NCBI GenBank assembly: GCA_023421735.1
Contig: JAEZSP010000002.1
Location: 62,001-126,000 of the forward strand
Direction: 5' to 3'
DNA: 64,000 nt
DNA from: Bacillota bacterium
Lineage (GTDB): Bacteria; Bacillota_A; Clostridia; Christensenellales; Aristaeellaceae
Part shown: piece after piece, positions 16,537 to 24,628 of the stretch
Position numbering within the stretch: position 1 is the stretch's first letter
Layout: every line of letters begins with the position of its first letter
Notes under the pieces: generated by a model
What the model saw: the letters and a program-made list of their open reading frames with translations, nothing else
Databases searched by the model: none
Told to the model about the DNA's origin: nothing
Translations under genes and position numbers: made by a program

Positions 16537-18048
16537 GTGCGAAGCATATACGGCGCGCTGTCCGTGCGGGAAGAAGCCGGGAGCTGTTATCTGTGCGAAA
16601 ATGCACCCTGCTCCGCCGCCTGCCCCTATGGCGTCGATGCGGCGCGGGCGATTCGCGCGGTGCGGTTTGAAAACGACCTGGGCGCGGCGGAAGGTTTGCC
16701 GGACCCGCTGCCCTGCAAGACCTGTTCCGCAAAGCCGTGCCTTTCTGCCTGCCTCAAAAAGCGGGTGACGCACGCGGTCGCGGTGGATGAGATTTTGATC
16801 CGCACGGCGCAGGCCCGACCGAGGGCAACTGCCAAACCGGATCTGGCGATTTCGTTTTGCGGCGTCATGTGCGAAAATCCGTTCTTTCTATCCTCGTCCA
16901 TCGTTGCGAGCGGATACGACATGATTGCGCGGGCATTCGACATGGGCTGGGCGGGCGCGGCGTTTAAGACCATCGGCCTGTTTGTGCCGGACGAGGTTTC
17001 GCCCCGGTTCGACGCGCTTCGCAAGGAGACGACGCCGCTGATCGGCTTTAAGAACATCGAACAGATTTCGGATAAGCCCATCGACGAAAACCTTATGTGC
17101 ATCAGAAGGCTCAAGGAAACCCATCCCACAAAGGTGATCGTCGCTTCCATTATGGGCAGGAGCGAGGAAGAATGGACGCAGCTTGCGCGGCTCGTGACCG
17201 AGGCGGGCGCGGACATCATCGAGTGCAACTTCTCCTGTCCGCACATGGCGGAGGGCGGGCTTGGCGCGGACGTGGGGCAGAACCCTGCCTTGGTCGAGGC
17301 GTTTACAAAGGCGACGCGGCGCGGCACGCGGCTGCCGATCCTCGCGAAAATGACGCCGAATCTTGGGAACATGGAGATTCCGGCCATCGCCGCCATGGGG
17401 GCGGGCGCGACCGGCATCGCCGCGATCAACACCATCAAGTCCGTGATGAACGTGAACCTCGAAACATATGCCTCGGGACCCGACGTCGCCAGCTTTTCAA
17501 GCGTGGGGGGCTACTCCGGCAAGGCTGTGAAGCCCATTGCGCTCAGGTTCATTCAGTCCATGAAGCAGGACTCCAGACTGAAAGACGCGCCTGTGAGCGG
17601 CATGGGCGGCATCGAAACCTGGCGCGACGCGGCGGAGTTCATCGCAATGGGCTGCGAAAACATACAGGTGACGACCGCGGTCATGCAGTACGGCTATCGG
17701 ATCATTGAGGACATGATCGAGGGAATGACGTACTATCTGGCCGAACGCGGGATGACTTCAATTTTGCAGCTGGTCGGAAGGGCGCTTCCCCAAATCGTGC
17801 CTGCCGACGATCTCGACAGGGGCACCATCCAATATACCCGGTTCGATCGCAAAAAGTGCGTCGGTTGCGGGCGCTGCTACGTTTCCTGTAGCGATGCGGG
17901 GCATCAGGCGATCCGGTTGGGGGAGGAAAATAAACCGATTCTCGACGGCGCGCGTTGCGTGGGCTGCCATCTGTGCGCCATGGTTTGCCCGGTGGAGGCG
18001 ATCGGCCCAGGGGCGCGGGTGGAAAAGCGCAAGAGTGCGGTCGGATGA
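16537..18048 (+). CDS. preA: Dihydropyrimidine dehydrogenase, PreA-type with N-terminal Fe-S domain
   Basis: FMN- and Fe-S-dependent enzyme of 503 residues that reduces uracil or thymine to the 5,6-dihydro base. The barrel domain carries ECNFSCPHMAEGGLGADVGQ with the catalytic cysteine. The C-terminus has two ferredoxin motifs, KKCVGCGRCYVSC and RCVGCHLCAMVCP. The N-terminus adds two cysteine sets, C17-C20-C25-C29 and C60-C63-C68-C72, like the Fe-S domain of the PreT or mammalian subunit. No FAD/NAD(P)H-binding domain is present here or in the neighbours, so the electron donor is unknown. The GTG is chosen because GGGGG stands 7 nt upstream; a TTG seven codons earlier overlaps the hydA stop. 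Confidence 0.9.
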   Translation: MRSIYGALSVREEAGSCYLCENAPCSAACPYGVDAARAIRAVRFENDLGAAEGLPDPLPCKTCSAKPCLSACLKKRVTHAVAVDEILIRTAQARPRATAKPDLAISFCGVMCENPFFLSSSIVASGYDMIARAFDMGWAGAAFKTIGLFVPDEVSPRFDALRKETTPLIGFKNIEQISDKPIDENLMCIRRLKETHPTKVIVASIMGRSEEEWTQLARLVTEAGADIIECNFSCPHMAEGGLGADVGQNPALVEAFTKATRRGTRLPILAKMTPNLGNMEIPAIAAMGAGATGIAAINTIKSVMNVNLETYASGPDVASFSSVGGYSGKAVKPIALRFIQSMKQDSRLKDAPVSGMGGIETWRDAAEFIAMGCENIQVTTAVMQYGYRIIEDMIEGMTYYLAERGMTSILQLVGRALPQIVPADDLDRGTIQYTRFDRKKCVGCGRCYVSCSDAGHQAIRLGEENKPILDGARCVGCHLCAMVCPVEAIGPGARVEKRKSAVG

Positions 18049-18072
18049 CGCGAGTACAAGGAGGAAATGAAA

Positions 18073-19302
18073 ATGGTTTCATGCAGTTTTGACAGGCTTG
18101 ACGACAAGATCAAGACCTTTTCCAAGTTCGGCGATACGGGAAAGGGCGGCATTACGCGTTTCTCGCTGTCTCCGGAGGCGCTGCTGGCGCGCGCGGAATT
18201 CAAAAAGCGCATGGAGGCGATCGGCGCCACCATCGTGACCGACGACATGGCGAACATGTATGCCACGATTCCCGGCACAGAGGATTTGCCCGCCATTGCG
18301 GCCGGTTCACACCTCGATTCCGTCATGCAGGGGGGCAATTACGACGGCGTGCTGGGCGTTCTCGCCGCCATGGAGGCGCTCGAAACCATCGTGAAGGAGA
18401 AAATTCCCCACAAACACCCCATGACGGCGGTCGTCTGGACGAACGAGGAAGGTGCGCGCTTTGAACCTGCGATGATGTCTTCGGGCGTGGTGTGCGGCAA
18501 GTTTGAAAAGGAAAAGATGCTCGCTTCCGTTGCAAAGGACGATTCTTCGCGCACATTTGCGGACGCGCTTATGGCAAGCGGCTATGCGGGCGATGAGAAG
18601 AATCGGCTATCGCCCGACAAATACTGCGCAATGATCGAGTTGCACGTCGAACAGGGCCCGGTGCTCGAGGCGGAAGGCATCGACATCGGCGTGGTTGAGG
18701 GCGTATGCGGCATGATCAACTACGAATTCACGTTCATCGGTCAGGCGGATCACGCGGGTACGACCCCCATGAAGTACAGGAAGGACGCGCTGTATGCGGC
18801 CGTTAAGACCATCCAGTATTTGCATGACGAACTCGACGAGCTTGACCCTGCGCTCGTATACACGACGGGCAAGATTTCCGCACATCCAAACATCCACACC
18901 ATCATCCCGGATGAGGTGAAATTCACCCTCGACGCGCGGCACTACAACCCTGAAGTCATCCGTCAGGTACTCGAGATCATCAAAAAGATCCCCACCGAGG
19001 TTGTGAAGTGCAAGGCGAGTTATGAGGAGGCCTGGGCGCGCAAGTCCGTCGCATTCTCAAAGGAACTCGTCGATATGGTTGAGAAGGGCGCGCAAAAATA
19101 CGGCTACTCGGCCAAACGGATGCAGTCCGGCCCCGGTCACGACGCGCAATATGTTGCGGATATCATTCCCACTGCCATGGTTTTTGTCCCGAGCGAAGAG
19201 GGGCACAGCCACTGCGAATTGGAGTATACCCCCACGGAAGCGTGCCTCAAGGGCACAAACGTGGTGATGCAGACGCTTTTGTCCATCGACAAGGAAATGT
19301 AA
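18073..19302 (+). CDS. M20-family amidohydrolase, probable beta-ureidopropionase
   Basis: Zinc-dependent amidase of 409 residues, of the family of N-carbamoyl-amino-acid hydrolases, allantoate amidohydrolase and bacterial beta-ureidopropionase. Metal ligands are seen in GSHLDSVMQGGNYDGVLG (His, Asp), TNEEGARF (Glu), ELHVEQGPVLE (His) and GHSHCELEYT (His). After dihydropyrimidinase it would split N-carbamoyl-beta-alanine into beta-alanine, CO2 and ammonia, and so close the pathway. The second of two nearby ATG codons is chosen because AAGGAGG then has 8-nt spacing. It is the last gene of the operon and a terminator follows. Confidence 0.88.
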   Translation: MVSCSFDRLDDKIKTFSKFGDTGKGGITRFSLSPEALLARAEFKKRMEAIGATIVTDDMANMYATIPGTEDLPAIAAGSHLDSVMQGGNYDGVLGVLAAMEALETIVKEKIPHKHPMTAVVWTNEEGARFEPAMMSSGVVCGKFEKEKMLASVAKDDSSRTFADALMASGYAGDEKNRLSPDKYCAMIELHVEQGPVLEAEGIDIGVVEGVCGMINYEFTFIGQADHAGTTPMKYRKDALYAAVKTIQYLHDELDELDPALVYTTGKISAHPNIHTIIPDEVKFTLDARHYNPEVIRQVLEIIKKIPTEVVKCKASYEEAWARKSVAFSKELVDMVEKGAQKYGYSAKRMQSGPGHDAQYVADIIPTAMVFVPSEEGHSHCELEYTPTEACLKGTNVVMQTLLSIDKEM

Positions 19303-19311
19303 GAACCAATC

Positions 19312-19349
19312 AAAAAAACCGCCTTGGGGAAGCCCCCTCGGCGGGTTTT
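19312..19349. terminator. Shared terminator between two convergent operons
   Basis: Imperfect hairpin built from AAAACCGCC / GGCGGGTTTT with an inner GGGG / CCCC stem. A-rich and T-rich flanks on both sides let it end the pyrimidine operon (plus) and the peptidase operon (minus). Confidence 0.75.
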
Positions 19350-19352
19350 GCT

Positions 19353-19820
19353 TTATTCGGGCGCGTTTTCTTTGCCGATCGCCTCGCGTACAGTGATTTT
19401 CCAAACGGCTGCGTGGGTGGCGGCGCGATGGGCGAGTGCCTCCGCGCGCGGATCATTCGGGAGATATTTCGCAAAAAAGTGACCCATGGCATTCACTTTT
19501 TCCGACGGATCTGTGACTTCAACGACGTCCCCGAACGCCATGGCAGAGCGGAACCGCATGGTCGTGTGTGCGGGATCGCGCCAGGCCTTGGGTGCGCAGG
19601 TTGCGCATACGCGCCCATCCCGGCGAAACAGGTCGCCGGCATGTCCGTGCAATGCGGTATGGAAATACAGTGCGTTTCCGACGCAAACGAGGCACAGCGG
19701 CACGTTGTAGGGGATCCCGTCATCTCCATTGACTGCAACGAAGGCGTATTCAGACTTCGAAAACTGCTCCATTGCCCAATCTGCATCGCGGCTGCGGTCG
19801 GGTAAATGCATTTGCTTCAT
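19353..19820 (-). CDS. Pyridoxamine 5'-phosphate oxidase-like (NimA-type) flavin-binding protein
   Basis: Small protein of 155 residues with the split-barrel flavin-binding fold of the PNPOx/NimA group: YAFVAVNGDDGIPYNVPLCL, then ALYFHTALHGHAGDL, and a conserved SAMAFGDVVEV strand. Members bind FMN or heme and reduce small substrates; some inactivate nitroimidazoles. Nothing here fixes the substrate. Its ATG overlaps the TGA of the upstream RocB-like gene by one base, with GGAG 7 nt before. It is the last gene of the peptide operon, and the shared terminator follows at once. Confidence 0.8.
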   Translation of the reverse strand: MKQMHLPDRSRDADWAMEQFSKSEYAFVAVNGDDGIPYNVPLCLVCVGNALYFHTALHGHAGDLFRRDGRVCATCAPKAWRDPAHTTMRFRSAMAFGDVVEVTDPSEKVNAMGHFFAKYLPNDPRAEALAHRAATHAAVWKITVREAIGKENAPE

Positions 19821-21436
19821 CACCTGTCTCCTGACTGCGCCTGCGCGGTGCTTTTGATGATCTGCCGGAAGATGCGCGGCAAGTCGTTTTCGATGTCCGG
19901 CAGATAGACCCGCTCACCCAGCAGGTGGATTTCCTTGCGCGCCGGTCCGATGACGAGCGTCGGAATTTCGAGCGCCGCCATCGCAGCGACGTCCATGTCA
20001 TAGACGCGTGCAGGCAGCGGCATATTCCCCATGACCCGGTTTGCACCGGCGGGATTCGCACAGGACATGTAGCTCAAATCCATCATCGCCTGTGAATAAT
20101 CCTCGCGTACGGCGCGGATGCCATCGCGTGCGAGCGATTGGATCGCGTCCGCGACCAGAGGCGCGACGTCCTTTTTGAGGTAATCGTTATTGACGGCGGG
20201 ATAATAGGGCGGCGCGATGCCCGCGACCATCGTCGGCCCGCCTCCTGCAAACGCCAACATATCGCGGATATACTGAATGCTCGCCATGAGGAGGGTTTCA
20301 CCCGCCGCGACGAGCTGCGCGCTCTTTTCCTTTGCCGCCGCGCGGTGCTCCGCGTAGCCTTCGCGGGTCGAAAGCTCGACTTCGAGCGCCTCGAGGGTCA
20401 TGACGCGCACCTCAAAATGCTTTTTTCGGTTTGCGGGGAGCGTGCCGGACGCGATCATTTCGTCGACACATGCGTCGTACCGGGCGAGCAGATCCCTTGC
20501 GGCAGCGCAACAGTTGTGCAAAATGCGATCCATCAACCGGGCGGGGTCGGTCTCGCAAAAGAACGTCAGGTTGAAGCCTGCCGCCGTGTATTCGGGCATG
20601 GAGACGTCATAGCCCGCCTTCAGATCGCGCACGAGCTGCACGGCGGGCGGTTCGGTATACAGATCACCGCCGCGCGAAAGAAACGCGGTGTCGTACTCCA
20701 TCTCGCGGATGAGATTTGCGATCAGGTGTGCCGAATTCAGCCCGCGCAGCATGCTCATGCTGTGCGCCGGGATGCCGCGCGCGACCACCACGGGCAATAT
20801 TTTGCCCGCACTTCCGTTGATGAAGGGATGGGGAGCGTCAATTTCGCGCTCAATGGGCTCGCTGATGACCGCGACTGCGAAATCGAGATCGTACCGCGCG
20901 CGCAGATTTGTGTAGAGTCCGACTGCCTGCCGCGCACCTGCCGAGAGATTCTCCTCGTCGCTGACCGCGGTAAACAGAACGTTGACCTCGCCGGGTTCGT
21001 ATTCGAACAACGCATTCAGGTTGAGCCCAATGCCCGCCTTCATGTCGGCGCAACCGCGCCCGAACATCCAGTTTTCATCCGCAAGATCGCGCCGCAGTTC
21101 CGCGTCGTCGGGCGGATTTTGGAGAAACGCGGCGCGCAGCGCATCCGGATCGAGCGCGCTTTTTTCATAAATGCCGTAACACGCGGTGTCCACCGTGTCG
21201 TAATGACCGGATAAGACAACCGTGCGCCGCCCGGTTCCCTTTTTGAGCGCCCATATGACCGGACGTCCGAGGCTGTCGCCCCCATCCCAAGCGCCGCACA
21301 GCTCCGGATGCGCCGTGAAATAAGGGTCTTCCCGCACCAGTTCCAGGATGCGCTTCGCCACATCGCACTCCTGCAGCGTGCCCGTGACGCTGCGTACCTT
21401 GACAAGTTCCAGCAGCAGTTCTTTCGCCGTTTTCAT
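19820..21436 (-). CDS. M20-family peptidase/deacylase, RocB-like
   Basis: Zinc-dependent hydrolase of 538 residues. Metal-site motifs of clan MH are seen: LSGHYDTVDTACYG (His and Asp), GRGCADMKAGIGLN (bridging Asp region) and SDEENLSAGARQ (catalytic and metal Glu). The long form and the overall pattern match RocB, annotated for arginine use in Bacillus but without a firm reaction. In this operon of peptide importer and peptidase genes it probably trims di- or tripeptides or acylated amino acids. The gene starts 3 bases after the M3 peptidase stop and shares one base with the next gene. Confidence 0.82.
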   Translation of the reverse strand: MKTAKELLLELVKVRSVTGTLQECDVAKRILELVREDPYFTAHPELCGAWDGGDSLGRPVIWALKKGTGRRTVVLSGHYDTVDTACYGIYEKSALDPDALRAAFLQNPPDDAELRRDLADENWMFGRGCADMKAGIGLNLNALFEYEPGEVNVLFTAVSDEENLSAGARQAVGLYTNLRARYDLDFAVAVISEPIEREIDAPHPFINGSAGKILPVVVARGIPAHSMSMLRGLNSAHLIANLIREMEYDTAFLSRGGDLYTEPPAVQLVRDLKAGYDVSMPEYTAAGFNLTFFCETDPARLMDRILHNCCAAARDLLARYDACVDEMIASGTLPANRKKHFEVRVMTLEALEVELSTREGYAEHRAAAKEKSAQLVAAGETLLMASIQYIRDMLAFAGGGPTMVAGIAPPYYPAVNNDYLKKDVAPLVADAIQSLARDGIRAVREDYSQAMMDLSYMSCANPAGANRVMGNMPLPARVYDMDVAAMAALEIPTLVIGPARKEIHLLGERVYLPDIENDLPRIFRQIIKSTAQAQSGDR

Positions 21437-21439
21437 GGT

Positions 21440-23200
21440 TCATTCCTCCTCGAAGGACAGTCGTTCAAATTCCTCCGCCAAATCAATGAAGTCGGATAGC
21501 GCGCCGCGCCAGAAGGCTTCGTCCGTTAAGTCGAGTCCCATATTTAGCCCCGCCTCTTCGACGCTGCATGTGCAGGCTTGGGCGAGGAGCCGATTATAGC
21601 GGGCGAAAAAGACCCCCGGTGCCTGTTTGTATGCCCGGTAGAGTCCGCGCGCAAACAGCAGGCCGAACGCATAGGGGAAGTTGTAATAGTGAAAATCCGG
21701 AATATAAGCATGCACCTTGTCGATCCACATGTAGGGATGCAATGCGGAAAGCGCATCGCCGTACACGGCGCGCTGACAGTTTTCCATGATGGAAGCGAGC
21801 GCATCCGCGGTGAGCGGTCCATCCGCGCGGCGACGAAACACCTCGTCCTCGAATAAAAAGCGGCTGTGGGTATCGAGGATGGTTTGCACTGCGCCTGAGA
21901 GCACGGCGTTCAGATGAGAAAGCCGCGCGCTGCCCGTCGCCTTCGCGCGGGCGTATTCGTAAACCAGCGTTTCGTTGAAGGCGGATGCTGTTTCACACAC
22001 GGGCGTCGGCGCGTCGCGCAGGATGAGCGGCAGGGAAAACATCTGCCTGTCGTGCCATGCGTGACCCAACTCGTGCGCCAGCGATGCGACGCCCGAGAAG
22101 CCGCCGTCAAAGTTCACGAGGATGCGGCTCTCGTGGGCGGCGTGCAGAGGAAAGCAGATACCGCCGCTCTGTTTGCCCGCGCGCGGTATGGCGTCGATCC
22201 AGTTATTCTCAAACGCGGCGTCCGTAAACGCAGCGAGCGCGGGATCGGCACCGTAAAATGCGTCGACGAGGAAGCGCCGCGCCTCCGAAAGCGTAAAACG
22301 GGCGGTATGACCTACCGGCGCGGAAATGTCGCAGTAGGGGAGCGCGGTTTCATGTCCCAGTAAGCGCGCTTTGGCCTTCAGGAAGCGTTGAAACGCAGGG
22401 AGCGCACCCAAAATCGCCGCTTGAAGGGCGTCAAGCGTCTTTTTCTCCATGCGTGAAAGGGACAGCATCCAGTCGAGCACACTGTCATAGCCCCGCAGTT
22501 GCGCCATTTCGAGCGCCTCGCCCTTGATGCCGTTCAGGCATGCGGCATATACCGTCCCTGCCCTGCACCCCGCGTCCATGTCCGCTGCGAGGCAGTTTTT
22601 GCGCACATCCGCGTCGGCGTCTGAAAACAGCGCGCGTACCTGCGCGATGGGCAGGGTTTTGGTCGCGCCGCCCAAAGTGACCGCGGCGGTCATCCCGGAT
22701 TCCATGGCGTCGCGGAGCCGGCTCCAACCTTGCCCGCCCGTCTGTTGCATGCGCAGCACAATCGGCTCGACCGCCTCCGGCAATGCATGGCGCGCGGCCT
22801 CCGCCTGAAGGCGGAAAAAAGCGGCATAGTTCAGAAGGGCGGGCTCTGCTGCCAGCGCATCCGCGCGCCCGCTCTTTTGCACCAATCGCGCAAACACGCT
22901 CACGGCGGCTGCGTTGTCCGCACCCGCCTGATCAAGCGTCGCCAGCGCATCGAGCGCGTCCGCCCGTGCGCCATCCGCCATCTGCACCATGCGCGCGTAG
23001 GTCGCGGTGCGCGCATGCAGAAGGAGCGAAGCTTCGATCTTTTGAAGTGCCAAAGCGGCGTCGAAGTCTCCTGGCGACAGATCTTTTATGCAGGAAAGCG
23101 CCTCGCGCGCGGCGACCTTTGCCGCCGCACAGTCCGCGCGCCAGAACGGATCGTCGAATCCGCGATAGAGAACAGTAAGGTCCCAATCGGGCTGCGCCAT
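21440..23200 (-). CDS. M3-family oligoendopeptidase (PepF-like)
   Basis: Cytoplasmic zinc endopeptidase of 586 residues, thimet/PepF type, cutting imported oligopeptides. The zinc site is HELGH (H376, E377, H380), within SLAHELGHAWHDRQ. The third ligand glutamate is in VCETASAFNETLV, and the C-terminal YIPDFHYYNFPYAFG segment carries the substrate-contacting His/Tyr residues of the family. The ATG is chosen because GGGAGG stands 6 nt upstream. Longer in-frame starts run into the upstream carboxypeptidase gene, whose stop lies one base before this ATG. It clearly belongs to a peptide-use operon. Confidence 0.92.
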   Translation of the reverse strand: MAQPDWDLTVLYRGFDDPFWRADCAAAKVAAREALSCIKDLSPGDFDAALALQKIEASLLLHARTATYARMVQMADGARADALDALATLDQAGADNAAAVSVFARLVQKSGRADALAAEPALLNYAAFFRLQAEAARHALPEAVEPIVLRMQQTGGQGWSRLRDAMESGMTAAVTLGGATKTLPIAQVRALFSDADADVRKNCLAADMDAGCRAGTVYAACLNGIKGEALEMAQLRGYDSVLDWMLSLSRMEKKTLDALQAAILGALPAFQRFLKAKARLLGHETALPYCDISAPVGHTARFTLSEARRFLVDAFYGADPALAAFTDAAFENNWIDAIPRAGKQSGGICFPLHAAHESRILVNFDGGFSGVASLAHELGHAWHDRQMFSLPLILRDAPTPVCETASAFNETLVYEYARAKATGSARLSHLNAVLSGAVQTILDTHSRFLFEDEVFRRRADGPLTADALASIMENCQRAVYGDALSALHPYMWIDKVHAYIPDFHYYNFPYAFGLLFARGLYRAYKQAPGVFFARYNRLLAQACTCSVEEAGLNMGLDLTDEAFWRGALSDFIDLAEEFERLSFEEE

Positions 23201-23201
23201 A

Positions 23202-24554
23202 TCAGCCTCCCTGCCGGGCGTAAGGGAGCGCCTGCAGGACCGATTCGAGCTGCACGCCCACCAGCGTTTGAATCGGTGCGACGTCATAGGGACACGCGGC
23301 TTCGATTTCCCGGCAAAGGGCGGTCAAGCGCGCGTCTGTCTTTGCACGTGCACTCTGAAGCGCCGTTTTTCCTGCGCCTTCGCCCGCAAGCTCAAAATCG
23401 CAGGCGCGCAAAACGAGCGCGAGATCGAGCGCCTCGAAGATCCGCGAAAGCCACAGGCTATCGAGTGCCTCGGCTTTTGTTGCAGGGCGGTCATATGCCG
23501 CGTCTTTGCCCTGTTCGCACGGTGCGTCATAGGCAGCGAGTGCGTCGTCAACCAACAGCGGGAAGGGATTTTCGGCGGTCAGGAGCGCGCGCACCTCGTC
23601 CCAACGGGCATGCAAAAACGCCGCGTGTTGGGTTCTGCGCGCCGTCTTTTCCGTGAGCGCGTCCCCACGGCTCATGTCGGAATCCGTGTCGTCATCGATG
23701 CCGTGTACCTGAAAATAGGGAAGCTCCGCCATTAGAACGAGGCTGTCGCACACCGTGGCGATGTAGTCGGCGCTGCACGTGCCGCAGGGGAGCGCGCCAA
23801 CCGGGAGCGTCTCGCCGTGCGCCGCGCGATCATCGTAGTATTCATGCAGACTCATCATGCTGTGGACCGCCTTGGAATACTTGGTGATGTAGGGCGATTC
23901 GGGTTCGCCAAGGTGCAGCGGAATCTTCTGCCTGATCGCCGCGCCTTCGAGCGCACGGCACAGATCGGGGTCGTTTTTTGTCACGTACCAGTACGCACCG
24001 CCAAACGCGCTGTTGTGCAGCGAATAGGTGAGAGCGGGGCGCAGTGCGTGGATCATGTCCATGAGGATGCGCGTTTCGGGAATGGGGTTTTCAAACCACA
24101 TGTCTTGATGGCGGAAGGGAAACGTCCATTCCACCTGCCGCGCGCCCGGCGGCCTGTAAAAACCGCGGACGTAATGTTCAATGGTAAACGGCCCCTTGAA
24201 CCAGCCCTCGTTGAGCCGCGTGCCGTCGGGGTCGACGCAGGGAATCAGATGCCAGGTCATTCCCGTTTCGAGAAGGAGCGCCGGGTCACCTGCCAAAATT
24301 TCGGCGAGCGCCAAAAGCGTCATCGCGCCGATGGGCTCGTTGGGATGCGGGCACGCAAAGCAAAGCGCGTTCTCGGGGCCATTCCCGAGGCGCAGACACC
24401 AGAGATCGTCGCCGGCGCGGGATTGACCGAGGCTTTCGCGGGTAATGATTTCGGGATATTGTTCGGCAAGCGCATGCCCGCGCGCCGCCAATTCGTCCAC
24501 TGTGTCAAACGTGGCGTATGTAGGAATCCGGGAAAGGATCGACGGTATGTTCAT
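23202..24554 (-). CDS. M14-family zinc carboxypeptidase-like protein
   Basis: Protein of 450 residues with the M14 metal motif HPNE (H70 and E73) in CPHPNEPIGAMTL. The third zinc histidine is in TYSLHNSAFGGAYWYV and a likely catalytic glutamate is in MAELPYFQV. The segment PCVDPDGTRLNEGW is typical of the family. No signal peptide is seen, so it should act inside the cell on imported peptides. The C-terminal ~150 residues look helical and are not assigned. It is the first of four tightly packed genes, coming after the importer genes and a terminator-like hairpin. Confidence 0.85.
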   Translation of the reverse strand: MNIPSILSRIPTYATFDTVDELAARGHALAEQYPEIITRESLGQSRAGDDLWCLRLGNGPENALCFACPHPNEPIGAMTLLALAEILAGDPALLLETGMTWHLIPCVDPDGTRLNEGWFKGPFTIEHYVRGFYRPPGARQVEWTFPFRHQDMWFENPIPETRILMDMIHALRPALTYSLHNSAFGGAYWYVTKNDPDLCRALEGAAIRQKIPLHLGEPESPYITKYSKAVHSMMSLHEYYDDRAAHGETLPVGALPCGTCSADYIATVCDSLVLMAELPYFQVHGIDDDTDSDMSRGDALTEKTARRTQHAAFLHARWDEVRALLTAENPFPLLVDDALAAYDAPCEQGKDAAYDRPATKAEALDSLWLSRIFEALDLALVLRACDFELAGEGAGKTALQSARAKTDARLTALCREIEAACPYDVAPIQTLVGVQLESVLQALPYARQGG

Positions 24555-24581
24555 TTTCCACCTGCGCTAACATTAAAATGA

Positions 24582-24618
24582 AGGCCCGCGCTTCCGCGCA
24601 ATGGGGAAACGCGGGCCT
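24582..24618 (-). terminator. Hairpin between the peptide-binding protein and peptidase genes
   Basis: Perfect 9-bp stem AGGCCCGCG / CGCGGGCCT with a GC-rich loop. On the minus strand it is followed by TTCATTTTA, a modest T-rich tail. Probably a leaky terminator or 3' stabiliser after the binding-protein gene. Confidence 0.65.
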
Positions 24619-24628
24619 GAGAAAAAAG

